Below the pieces are notes generated by a model, which ran no database searches, was not told where the DNA came from, and worked only from the letters and a program-made list of their open reading frames with translations. From the NCBI GenBank assembly GCA_018223375.1, contig JAGTTS010000005.1, positions 127,001 to 191,000 of the forward strand: DNA of 64,000 nt, read 5' to 3'. The position numbers and the translations under genes were made by a program. The stretch comes from Clostridiaceae bacterium Marseille-Q3526. GTDB lineage: Bacteria; Bacillota; Clostridia; Lachnospirales; Lachnospiraceae. Shown here in pieces: positions 43,354 to 50,846 of this stretch (position 1 is the stretch's first letter; each line of letters opens with the position of its first letter).

Positions 43354-44538
43354 TAACATAACCTGCTGTTTTTCCCACAGTCCCAGTGCAAGTCCTGCAA
43401 GCAGGGCGGATCCCCTCCAAAGAACTCCTTCATCGGGGCTATAGTGGCTGCTATGCAGCGGCCATACGATATCCCCTGGCGGCGTTGTGCCAATCCAGGC
43501 AAAAACCCCTGGCTTTTCGTCCAGATAAAAGGAAAAATCCTCAGAGGTCATGGCCGGTTCTACAGATACAGCTGTGCCGTTTCCCAGAATTTTGTCGGCT
43601 GACTCCCTGACATAGTCTGCCATTTTCGTGTCGTTTACCACTGCCATATAGCCTCTTTCATAGTGGAGTTCTCCTGTACAGCCTGAAGCGGTACAGACTC
43701 CGGACAATATCTCATCCAGTCTGCGTTCTGCCAGATCCCGGACAGCTGGATCGAACGTACGGCAGGTTCCTTCCAGCACACACTCTCCCGCTATAATATT
43801 ATAACGGGTTCCAGCATTCAGTCTTCCGATGGTTATAACGACGGACTTCATGGGATCTGCATTTCTGCTGACGATAGTCTGGGCTGCCATCACAAACTGG
43901 GCTCCTGCCACCAGAGCATCGATTCCTTCGTCAGGTCTTGCGGCATGGCTGGGCTTTCCCTTAATGGTGACTGTGAAGTGATCAGAGGCAGCCATCAGCG
44001 GGCCAGCCTTTATTCCCACTTTCCCGAGTGGAAGATCTGGCCAGACATGTATTCCAAATACAGCGTCAACTCCTTTCAGGGCACCTGCTTCAATCATTTT
44101 TCTAGATCCGCCCTGCGGAGACAGTTCTTCTGATGGCTGAAAAATCAGCCGCACCTTTCCTTTAAGCTCATCTTTTCTTTGAGCCAGAAGACGGGCTGCC
44201 CCCAGAACCATGGTAATATGATTATCGTGCCCACAGGCATGCATGACTCCGCAGTTTTCTGAGCAGAAAGAAAGACCTGTTTCTTCCTCAATCTGCAGCG
44301 CATCCATATCTGCCCTGAGAGCTATTGCAGGGCCCGGCAGAGCTCCTGAAAGTTCGGCGATTACCCCATGTCCTCCTACGCCTTCGCGGATCTCAAATCC
44401 GCCGATTTCGGAAAGCTCTCTCACAATTCTGGCAGCTGTCTTTTTCTCATTTCCTGATATTTCTGGATGTCTGTGAAACTCTCTTCGAAGCTGTCTTAAA
44501 TGTTCCTCTATGGACTTTGCCGATTCAGCAATTGTCAT
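43339..44538 (-). CDS. M20-family amidohydrolase, HipO/AbgA-like
   Basis: 399 residues: N-acyl amino acid amidohydrolase of the M20D type. Motifs: RREFHRHPEISGNE, RADMDALQIEEETG, the metal site MHACGHDNHITM, FQPSEELSPQGGSRKMIEAG with the catalytic Glu, the dimerisation domain from KGKPSHAARPDEGIDA, and the late TSEDFSFYLDEKPGVFAWIG and HSSHYSPDE. Third gene of an operon with an AbgB-like protein and a GltS carrier; a two-subunit hydrolase like AbgAB is conceivable. The hydrolysed acyl group is not predictable. Its end overlaps the opposing regulator gene. Confidence 0.9.
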   Translation of the reverse strand: MTIAESAKSIEEHLRQLRREFHRHPEISGNEKKTAARIVRELSEIGGFEIREGVGGHGVIAELSGALPGPAIALRADMDALQIEEETGLSFCSENCGVMHACGHDNHITMVLGAARLLAQRKDELKGKVRLIFQPSEELSPQGGSRKMIEAGALKGVDAVFGIHVWPDLPLGKVGIKAGPLMAASDHFTVTIKGKPSHAARPDEGIDALVAGAQFVMAAQTIVSRNADPMKSVVITIGRLNAGTRYNIIAGECVLEGTCRTFDPAVRDLAERRLDEILSGVCTASGCTGELHYERGYMAVVNDTKMADYVRESADKILGNGTAVSVEPAMTSEDFSFYLDEKPGVFAWIGTTPPGDIVWPLHSSHYSPDEGVLWRGSALLAGLALGLWEKQQVMLLEKS

Positions 44539-44568
44539 TTTTCATCACCTCCTGTTTTTGTCTATTTT

Positions 44569-46017
44569 TTATCCTTCTTGTCCGCTGGCATATGAGTGCT
44601 TTTTCCTTTTTCCGTTTGCGTTAGGCAGGATTTCTGTTGGGATGGGGCACTCGTATGGTTTTCCCTCGGTATCGTTCTCAAATACTTCTCGGGCCTGTTT
44701 TACAATTTCTGGTTTTTCAAACAGACGACGGCAAGCTTCAGAAAGTACCTGGGCTGCATAGAACATTCCCTTTACTGCAGTCTTTTCCTTTCCCTGAGCT
44801 GTCATCTGCCAGGAGTGGGCTGGCGTTCCAGGCACAAAGCATGCTCCCACAAACTGGGCTGTGGGTGTTGCATGGCTGCAGTCTCCCACATCGGAAGAGC
44901 CCGGAAGGAACAGATCCTGGTGCTGATGTTCCACTACAAAATTGGCCATAGGAAGCTCGCGGTAGAGGGAAGCCAGTCTTCTCTTTTCTGCTCCATGAAC
45001 CATCATCAGGGACATATCACTGGCTATATCAGCGTCAGTGATCGTTTTCTTCATTTGTTCTGCATAGGCCAGTTCCTCTTCCGTGTAGGATGGAAGAGGA
45101 ATCGTTTTCATGCAGTCATAAAGAAGCTGTTCCAGGATGCTGTTGGAAAGAATATTGGAACAGGCTTTGTCAAATACTGCTTCTACATTTGTTTCTGTCA
45201 TCAGAGCAGCGCCTCTGGCAATATTTTTTACCCTTTCATACAATCGTTTCACTTTATTGTTATCGGTGGAACGGATCAAATAAAGAACCTCCGCATGATT
45301 CTGTACCACATTGGGAGAACTGCCGCCTGTATCAGTAATAGCATAGTGAATCCGGTCAGTGGGCTCCATGTGTTCTCTCATGTAGTTTACGCCTACATCC
45401 ATCAGCTCTACGGCATCCAGGGCGCTTCGGCCTAGATGAGGAGATCCTGCCGCGTGGGAGGAAACGCCGTGAAAACGAAAATAGGCCTGGCAGTTTGCCT
45501 GCAGAGAACCTGTCAAAACAGCGTTTCCTCCAGCTGGATGCCAGGTGAGCGCTGCGTCCAGATCATCAAACACGCCAGCCCTGGCAAGGTAAGCTTTTCC
45601 TGAACCTCCTTCTTCCGCCGGGCATCCAATCAGCACAACAGTACCTTCTCTGCCGGTTTGAATCAGATAATCTTTTGCCATCAGAGCAGCTCCGGCTGCA
45701 GCTGTTCCCAGAAGACAGTGACCGCAGCCATGGCCGTTTTCTGTGCCTTTTCTGGGAATTGGTTCCAGCTGTCCTGCCTTCTGGCTGAGGCCGGACAGAG
45801 CGTCGTATTCTGCCAAAAGCCCTATTACAGGACGCCCTTTTCCAGCTGTGGCTCTGAATGCCGTATCCATTCCGGCCAGCCCTCTTTCTACCGAGAATCC
45901 ATGTGCTTTCATCATGTCGATGAGGGCTTCAGACGACTGATATTCTTCAAATTTCAGTTCCGCGTAATCCCATATTTTGGCATTTAGTTTTTCGAAAAGT
46001 TCCTCATAATTCTGCAT
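44569..46017 (-). CDS. M20-family amidohydrolase, AbgB-like
   Basis: 482 residues, the same length and motif order as the B subunit of p-aminobenzoyl-glutamate hydrolase: LLAEYDALSGL, GHGCGHCLLGTAAAGA (Cys where the 6881 paralogue has Asn), CPAEEGGSGK, VSSHAAGSPHLGRSALDA, PGSSDVGDCSHATPT and GTPAHSWQMTAQG. It is a clear paralogue of the 6881 gene. It sits between gltS and the HipO/AbgA-like gene, in the order carrier, B-like, A-like, which suggests that the two hydrolases act together on an imported acyl-glutamate. The Lys-rich tail is not conserved in the family. Confidence 0.88.
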   Translation of the reverse strand: MQNYEELFEKLNAKIWDYAELKFEEYQSSEALIDMMKAHGFSVERGLAGMDTAFRATAGKGRPVIGLLAEYDALSGLSQKAGQLEPIPRKGTENGHGCGHCLLGTAAAGAALMAKDYLIQTGREGTVVLIGCPAEEGGSGKAYLARAGVFDDLDAALTWHPAGGNAVLTGSLQANCQAYFRFHGVSSHAAGSPHLGRSALDAVELMDVGVNYMREHMEPTDRIHYAITDTGGSSPNVVQNHAEVLYLIRSTDNNKVKRLYERVKNIARGAALMTETNVEAVFDKACSNILSNSILEQLLYDCMKTIPLPSYTEEELAYAEQMKKTITDADIASDMSLMMVHGAEKRRLASLYRELPMANFVVEHQHQDLFLPGSSDVGDCSHATPTAQFVGACFVPGTPAHSWQMTAQGKEKTAVKGMFYAAQVLSEACRRLFEKPEIVKQAREVFENDTEGKPYECPIPTEILPNANGKRKKHSYASGQEG

Positions 46018-46125
46018 TTCTTTTACCTCACTTACCTGCCTTTGCAGGAAGCTTCGTCCAGAAAGGACGAAACTTTCTTGTCAGATTTGAAATTATCGAA
46101 GTGTTTTCTGATCGTCTCAGTTATT

Positions 46126-47517
46126 TTAATTTCCCTTAAATTGGCTTCCGAAAGAAATACGGCTGCTCACTATTGCAAATAGTACGGCTGCAAGACCTAG
46201 TCCTGTGGCTGCCAAAGTGGTCACGCCTGCTCCAGAGCTCATAGGAAGGACAATAAAAAGATTCAGCATAGCAAAATAAATAATGCTAGTGATAGTGTAG
46301 GATAGAGAATAATTGGCCAAAGCGGGGCTTTCCAGATCTGGATCACAGATTCTAAGAAGCAGAACGCCTGTTAAGAATACGCCAGTGCTCATGCCATAAG
46401 TTCCGATCATCTGCTCAAACCAGAAGCCCTTTAAGAGCCGCTTGCAGAGAATAAAGAGAACACCAGTCGTTATTACATAACCGATTGCCACCATCACAAG
46501 AATCGGGACAATATATGCCGCTACTGCTTTAATCGGGAGACTTGCAATTGCTGCAATTACGGCAAACTCTGTGAAGGAACTGGAAACCTTGCTTTTAATT
46601 TTGTCATCTACCAGATAGTCCAGCTTAAGTTTGCACATGATTCCCCAGATGGCGAACATCACGATCATACCGTAGGCCCAGACAGAAATACTCTTCAGAA
46701 CGGGAATCTGAAATTTTTCAGCTCCCATTAAAAGAAGGTATGCCAGGCCGCAGGCAACAAAAATCAGAGCGGCGTGGAAGGCGAGAGTGTCGATAGAGGA
46801 AGACAGGGTAGTTTCACGGCCTACGGAATTTTGTTTTTTGATATCTTTTTCAAATCCAACCCGCAGAGGTTCCGGAATATCAGCCGGTTTCTTTAACATT
46901 GCCGTCTGTCCGTGTCGGGCTGCCCAGTTAATCATCATAATTCCAATCAGGATGCCTCCTACGATTCCAAAGGTAGCCGTTGTGGTTGCCACACCCTGAG
47001 AGGTCTCCCAGTAGGGAAGATTCAGCGCTGAGAGCATATTTCCCAGAGTACCGGCTGTACCATGTCCGCCAACAAAACCGATTGACAGCTCGATTCCAAA
47101 TACGTCATAGAGATTTTCTCCTGAAAACAGCACATGGGTTCCGTACCCGACGGCAAACTGGAACATAGCTGCCGCTAGTCCAATTCCGATAAGAGGAAAT
47201 ACGTTTTTTAGAAAGTCTGGATTTATACCATCAGATTTTCCACCTCCAAATTTCAATCCCAGCGGAACGGCTGCTACAACCGGAACGATCAGAATTCCGG
47301 GAAGCAGAGAATATGTATCGAACCAGGTCGATGGAACAGGAAGGACATTCGCACACTGGGGCCCTAAAATCAAAAGCAGGAATCCCCCAATTACAGAAGC
47401 AGGAATAAATGTTTTCTGAAAAATCTTAAATTTTGCTCTCAGAAATACACCTATCAGCAGAAATATGCCCAGAAGTCCCAGGCTTTGCAGCAGATCTGTA
47501 AGCATCGCATTAGTCAT
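46126..47517 (-). CDS. gltS: Sodium/glutamate symporter
   Basis: 463 residues in two inverted halves of about five helices each, as in the ESS family. Signature stretches: SIGFVGGHGTAGTLGNML in the first re-entrant loop and the matching MIGTYGMSTGVFLTGVLLLR in the second half. It imports glutamate with Na+. In this operon it precedes two M20 hydrolases, so it may carry an acylated glutamate or p-aminobenzoyl-glutamate in place of AbgT. AAGGAGAAC precedes the ATG. It is driven by a consensus minus-strand promoter with a palindrome at the start site. Confidence 0.9.
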   Translation of the reverse strand: MTNAMLTDLLQSLGLLGIFLLIGVFLRAKFKIFQKTFIPASVIGGFLLLILGPQCANVLPVPSTWFDTYSLLPGILIVPVVAAVPLGLKFGGGKSDGINPDFLKNVFPLIGIGLAAAMFQFAVGYGTHVLFSGENLYDVFGIELSIGFVGGHGTAGTLGNMLSALNLPYWETSQGVATTTATFGIVGGILIGIMMINWAARHGQTAMLKKPADIPEPLRVGFEKDIKKQNSVGRETTLSSSIDTLAFHAALIFVACGLAYLLLMGAEKFQIPVLKSISVWAYGMIVMFAIWGIMCKLKLDYLVDDKIKSKVSSSFTEFAVIAAIASLPIKAVAAYIVPILVMVAIGYVITTGVLFILCKRLLKGFWFEQMIGTYGMSTGVFLTGVLLLRICDPDLESPALANYSLSYTITSIIYFAMLNLFIVLPMSSGAGVTTLAATGLGLAAVLFAIVSSRISFGSQFKGN

Positions 47518-47555
47518 AGCTTTGTTCTCCTTTCAATTTTGTTGGACGTCCATTT

Positions 47556-47580
47556 TAGGACATAAAATTTTTATGTCCTA
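47556..47580 (-). promoter_or_regulatory. Operator-like palindrome at the gltS start site
   Basis: TAGGACATAAA and TTTATGTCCTA flank a 3-nt centre. A second GGACGTCC block lies 20 nt nearer the gene. The site begins about 10 nt after the -10 box, where a repressor would block transcription, and it may be bound by the 42049 regulator. Confidence 0.6.
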
Positions 47581-47591
47581 TTTATAAAAAA

Positions 47592-47620
47592 TTTATAACA
47601 CTTATAAAATTTGTTGTCAA
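47592..47620 (-). promoter_or_regulatory. Promoter of the gltS operon
   Basis: On the minus strand TTGACA (47620-47615) and TATAAA (47597-47592), spacer 17 nt, in a very AT-rich stretch. Confidence 0.82.
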
Positions 47621-47808
47621 GATATGTTGCCTATTTTTCTATATTTTTTCGGAGATTCAAAGAATAAATACTGGAAAAGAACAGATGGATCATATAATAT
47701 CTGTATTTTCTGATAAAATATATGCTTTTATATGTACTTGCCCCTGGCAGTGCAATATGCTTTTAGAGCAATTCAAAAAATGTATAAGAAATCGTAATGA
47801 TTTCTTCA

Positions 47809-47837
47809 TTGTGGCGGGAATGGGGGATTGTTATAAT
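47809..47837 (+). promoter_or_regulatory. Promoter of the small membrane-protein operon
   Basis: TTGTGG (47809-47814) and TATAAT (47832-47837), spacer 17 nt. The remaining 47621-47808 segment shows nothing else I can support. Confidence 0.65.
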
Positions 47838-47884
47838 GTAGATACAGAGAATGGGGCAAAGGCTGGGAGCGGGGGAGGGATGGT

Positions 47885-48133
47885 ATGAAAAAATTGTATG
47901 ACGCATTAAAGTATGTTATCTATGGAAGCTTATACGTCATTGCATTGAAAACAGGATTTGATTTTTACAGCTATAAAAGGTATCCGGACATATATGCTGC
48001 CTATTCGGCTCCCTGGTATACAGAAGCTTTATTGTATGGGATCTTGTCTTTCGCAGTGATAATGGCCTGTGTCATAGTAAGAATAATCATTTTCAGGAAG
48101 CTGGCGAAGGATACAGAGCAGGTGACACAGTGA
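47885..48133 (+). CDS. Small membrane protein, first gene of a six-gene operon
   Basis: 82 residues with two hydrophobic helices (about 10-25 and 47-70) joined by an aromatic loop (YSYKRYPDIYAAYSAPWYTEA). GGGAGGG precedes the ATG. Its stop overlaps the next start (GTGA). No family recognised. Confidence 0.65.
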   Translation: MKKLYDALKYVIYGSLYVIALKTGFDFYSYKRYPDIYAAYSAPWYTEALLYGILSFAVIMACVIVRIIIFRKLAKDTEQVTQ

Positions 48134-48465
48134 AAAAGAAACAGCTGATTTTATGTATTGCCGCGATATTGACAGCCGCAGTTTTTCTTCATATTGGTAT
48201 TCAAAGGAACTATACTTTTACTCTGACGGGCAGTGATGGAGGGATTAAATCAGAACAGATACAGCCCCTGTTTGGAACGGTGAAGGTGAGCGGAGACTGT
48301 GATACGAGTGTGCTCTTTACTGATGTTGAAACTGGGGAAAGATATGAGATAGGGTATATTACGCCTGGCGCGCCGGAAAAGATTCGACTGGAAAAAGGAA
48401 GATGGTACACGGCAGCGGGAGCAGGAAATCTTACAATCGGCCCGGTTCGTGTAAGGATTGAATAG
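48130..48465 (+). CDS. Small exported hypothetical protein
   Basis: 111 residues from a GTG that overlaps the previous stop. A hydrophobic N-terminal segment (KKKQLILCIAAILTAAVFLHIG) acts as signal peptide or anchor, then a small all-beta domain (FTLTGSDGGIK, FTDVETGERYEIGYITPG, NLTIGPVRVRIE) with no Cys after the signal. Function unknown. Confidence 0.65.
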   Translation: MKKKQLILCIAAILTAAVFLHIGIQRNYTFTLTGSDGGIKSEQIQPLFGTVKVSGDCDTSVLFTDVETGERYEIGYITPGAPEKIRLEKGRWYTAAGAGNLTIGPVRVRIE

Positions 48466-48487
48466 AGTGGGGGAAAGGGGGAAGAAG

Positions 48488-48958
48488 ATGGCATTTGCAG
48501 CGGTTTATATTATCACGATTCTAGTTGTGACAGCGCTTTTTGCGGCGGCGGTTTACTTTGGGGTGAAAAGCGGAAGGCTCCAGTATTTTTTTGAGAAACA
48601 TTCTCAGCTGCCAGGAATTTTGCTTATGGGTTATATCATCTTTGCAGGCTGCTTTGTATTTCCTATCAGGAGCGAACCGTTTCCTCTGGATTTTAGCGGA
48701 GTGTATCTGCTGGTGTCAAGCTACGGCGTGATTGCCCTGGCGTCAGCTGGAATTTTCGGGCCTGGCAGGGGAAGAAAGGTTTACATAACGACGTTTCTCC
48801 TCACTGCCATAGGAATGGGCTGCCGATATCTTCTGGAGTTTGGAGAGGTGTCTAATACCTATAATTTCACGCTTTTTAACATTGTCAGTTATCTGGCGTT
48901 GATTCCGGCCGGAACAGCGGCCGCTTACTGTTGGATAGTGAGAAAGATGAGGCGGTGA
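48488..48958 (+). CDS. Four- to five-helix membrane protein
   Basis: 156 residues from ATG 48488 (GGGGGAAG upstream); the frame stays open to a TTG at 48458 but that lies in the previous gene. About four hydrophobic helices with a basic loop (GPGRGRKVY) and a basic C terminus. No recognised family; probably part of a multi-subunit membrane complex with its neighbours. Confidence 0.62.
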   Translation: MAFAAVYIITILVVTALFAAAVYFGVKSGRLQYFFEKHSQLPGILLMGYIIFAGCFVFPIRSEPFPLDFSGVYLLVSSYGVIALASAGIFGPGRGRKVYITTFLLTAIGMGCRYLLEFGEVSNTYNFTLFNIVSYLALIPAGTAAAYCWIVRKMRR

Positions 48959-48959
48959 T

Positions 48960-49175
48960 ATGAATAGGAAATCTTTTTGGCACAGTATCAGCGGCTCTGT
49001 GCTGATACTGATATGGACTGTTTATTATTATGGGATGCGCCGTACAGGCGGCGTGGCAGATAAGACAGACGCGGTTATCTGCGGTATAGCAGGTTTTCTG
49101 TGCGCGGTTGTCATAGCAAAGAAGACGATAGAATTTTTAAAAACACATAAGGGGAATAAATCATGGAAAAACTGA
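48960..49175 (+). CDS. Small two-helix membrane protein
   Basis: 71 residues, helices at about 9-25 and 38-55, basic tail. The ATG follows the previous stop by one base, showing coupling. It overlaps the next gene by 13 nt. No family recognised. Confidence 0.6.
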   Translation: MNRKSFWHSISGSVLILIWTVYYYGMRRTGGVADKTDAVICGIAGFLCAVVIAKKTIEFLKTHKGNKSWKN

Positions 49176-49570
49176 TCATTTTAGCAGGTTCGGCAGTGAT
49201 AAACGTCCTTTTCAGCAAGGGGATTGCGTTAGGTTTAGTTCTTATTCTGTTCTGGATCAAAGGCAGGCAGCTGAAATTTAATTCAGAAGAATGGGACAAT
49301 TATTTTCTGGAGCTGTCCCAGGAAAAAGTAATAAAAATTGCCCTGGGCATAGCCGGAAGCGCCATTGCGGCTTCCGCTTTGATAAGCTATGCGATTCTGG
49401 GCAGGGCAGAATTTCATCATCCATTCCTGATTGCAGCGGCGCTTTTTTGCTGCAGCGTGCTTTGGTTTTGTCATAAATGGAGAGGGGAGAAGGGAAAGGC
49501 TTATCTCCTGAGAAGATTTGCTGAAATTCCTCCCGTCATTCTGGAAAAAAGAGAGCGGGAGAAAAAATAA
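49163..49570 (+). CDS. Three-helix membrane protein
   Basis: 135 residues. Hydrophobic helices at about 4-33, 58-78 and 85-103, with a charged loop (KGRQLKFNSEEWDNYFLELSQEKV) between the first two and a strongly charged C terminus (EKREREKK). AGGGG precedes the ATG inside the previous gene. Unknown function. Confidence 0.6.
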   Translation: MEKLIILAGSAVINVLFSKGIALGLVLILFWIKGRQLKFNSEEWDNYFLELSQEKVIKIALGIAGSAIAASALISYAILGRAEFHHPFLIAAALFCCSVLWFCHKWRGEKGKAYLLRRFAEIPPVILEKREREKK

Positions 49571-49631
49571 CACAAATACAGGGAAAATGTATGTTTTCCA
49601 GTTAGACACATAGCGAAGGATTTGGGAGGGT

Positions 49632-50141
49632 ATGCAATTGGAAGAAATAAGAAAGCTTTTAGAAGCGCCGGATGATACAAAAGATGAATTTTGGGACAGC
49701 GGCGAGCTGATCTGGATTGACTGGCGGGACTTCGACGATTCCATTATCAACTATTTCAATAAAAAACTGCCGGACGAGGATAAAATTCAGTTTGAATGCG
49801 TGGAATCAGAGAAAGAGCGGGGGATAGATATTTTTCTGAAAAAGGACGGCGTCAGCAGATCAGTTCCTTATGGAGACGACTGCACAGACAGGGATACGAC
49901 ACTGAAGAGCATTCAGGAATACGTCTCTCCCAAGTATCAGATCCGCTGGTATATGGAGTCCCTCGGAAGCGATACTCTGGCCTTCTGTATTGGGCTGACT
50001 TCCCAGTGGGAGCAGCTGGAACAGGAATTCGGGGCAGAAAACGTCGCCTTCTATTTTTCCCCAGTCCAGGCAGACAGCGCCATGTTTGAAATGGATATGG
50101 ATGAGGTGTTTGAACAGCTGGAACAGAGAGGGGAAGCGTAA
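49632..50141 (+). CDS. Acidic cytoplasmic protein, immunity-protein-like
   Basis: 169 residues, strongly acidic, no membrane segment. The profile (MQLEEIRKLLEAPDD..., IDWRDFDDSIINYFNKKL, a late EQLEQEFGAENVAFYFS) is like the small alpha/beta immunity proteins of polymorphic toxin systems, but I cannot name a family and no toxin domain is visible nearby. GGGAGG precedes the ATG. Last gene of the small-protein operon. Confidence 0.6.
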   Translation: MQLEEIRKLLEAPDDTKDEFWDSGELIWIDWRDFDDSIINYFNKKLPDEDKIQFECVESEKERGIDIFLKKDGVSRSVPYGDDCTDRDTTLKSIQEYVSPKYQIRWYMESLGSDTLAFCIGLTSQWEQLEQEFGAENVAFYFSPVQADSAMFEMDMDEVFEQLEQRGEA

Positions 50142-50247
50142 ATTTGCTTTTTTAAAGAAGTTTCTGATGGAAAATATGAGCAGAGATGATATGGAGAAAT
50201 GGGCCGCTGCAGAGGTTCGTTCTGCTGTCTCCCTGGCGAAACAATGA

Positions 50248-50276
50248 TGGTCAGATAAGGAAGATTGCTATATAAT
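50248..50276 (+). promoter_or_regulatory. Promoter of the small toxin gene
   Basis: TGGTCA (50248-50253) and TATAAT (50271-50276), spacer 17 nt. The segment 50142-50247 before it holds only a doubtful 26-codon frame. Confidence 0.55.
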
Positions 50277-50322
50277 GTCGATATGGGAAACCACAGAGCC
50301 GGGCGGCCACTCTCTTATTTTC

Positions 50323-50360
50323 GGAGGGTATAAAAGCCCTCCAGACGGAAGAAAGGAGGG
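50323..50360 (+). promoter_or_regulatory. Alternative pairing element over the toxin ribosome binding site
   Basis: GGAGGG at 50323-50328, CCCTCC at 50337-50342 and a second GGAGGG at 50355-50360 that is the ribosome binding site. CCCTCC can pair with either copy, so one fold exposes and the other hides the site. Confidence 0.6.
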
Positions 50361-50367
50361 CGATACA

Positions 50368-50457
50368 ATGGTTACATATTCTGAATTATTTCAGTTTTGT
50401 TTATTCATTGTTTCCCTTATTAGTCTGTTATATCAGATTTTTAAGGATAGAAAATAG
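50368..50457 (+). CDS. Small hydrophobic peptide, holin-like type I toxin candidate
   Basis: 29 codons: a polar start (MVTYSELFQ), one hydrophobic helix (FCLFIVSLISLLYQIF) and a basic end (KDRK). This is the shape and sequence style of the putative holin-like toxins of Firmicutes that insert in the membrane and are controlled by an antisense RNA. An exceptionally strong binding site (AAAGGAGGGCG) precedes the ATG. A terminator follows at 50521 and an antisense promoter at 50558-50586 points back toward the gene. Confidence 0.75.
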   Translation: MVTYSELFQFCLFIVSLISLLYQIFKDRK

Positions 50458-50520
50458 CCGCCAACTATTCGCACTAGCTGACGGCTGATATCGTAAAGAT
50501 GTAAAGTTATAAGTTATTGA

Positions 50521-50549
50521 GGGCAGGCCGCCTCTGTGGCTTCCCTTTT
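50521..50549 (+). terminator. Terminator of the toxin mRNA
   Basis: GGG...CCC enclosing GCCGC/GTGGC with a CTCT loop, followed by TTTT. It lies inside the region that the antisense RNA would copy. Confidence 0.6.
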
Positions 50550-50557
50550 CTATGTTT

Positions 50558-50586
50558 AATATAACATATCCGGCCGAAGGATACAA
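50558..50586 (-). promoter_or_regulatory. Antisense RNA promoter of the toxin locus
   Basis: On the minus strand TTGTAT (50586-50581) and TATATT (50563-50558), spacer 17 nt. Transcription would start near 50551 and run into the 3' part of the toxin transcript, with no open gene on that strand. Confidence 0.6.
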
Positions 50587-50620
50587 GAGGGAAAGTTTTA
50601 CTGCCGCTATTTAAAACTCT
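50585..50620. repeat. Possible relic of a conserved-loop hairpin
   Basis: AAGAGGGAAAGTTTTAC (50585-50601) is identical over 17 nt to the left arm of hairpin copy B, and TAAAACTCTC follows 10 nt later as a partial right arm. The conserved 20-nt loop is missing. Confidence 0.4.
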
Positions 50621-50774
50621 CAATAGTAAACCGCAGTTTCATTGCCTGGAACAGTGTGCGTCTTGTTCTGTTAAAACAGCTTCGGCTGCAGAGATTAGGA
50701 AAAAGATGGCGGTAATTCTTTTTTACAAAAGAAAATCAATGAGTTTGCCGCCCGGCGATTTTCCCACAATATTC

Positions 50775-50803
50775 TTGCAATCGTCTTAGAAGAAACGTAT
50801 AAT
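50775..50803 (+). promoter_or_regulatory. Promoter of the HtrA-like/yhaM transcript
   Basis: TTGCAA (50775-50780) and TATAAT (50798-50803), spacer 17 nt. The 50621-50774 segment before it shows nothing else I can support. Confidence 0.72.
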
Positions 50804-50846
50804 ACATATATGTGTTCCTGAAATTAAGAAGCATGAAGGGAAAAGA

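Noticed and set aside
50168..50248. 26-codon frame after the acidic immunity-like gene
   Set aside because: Too short and no convincing binding site; could be a gene remnant but unsupported.
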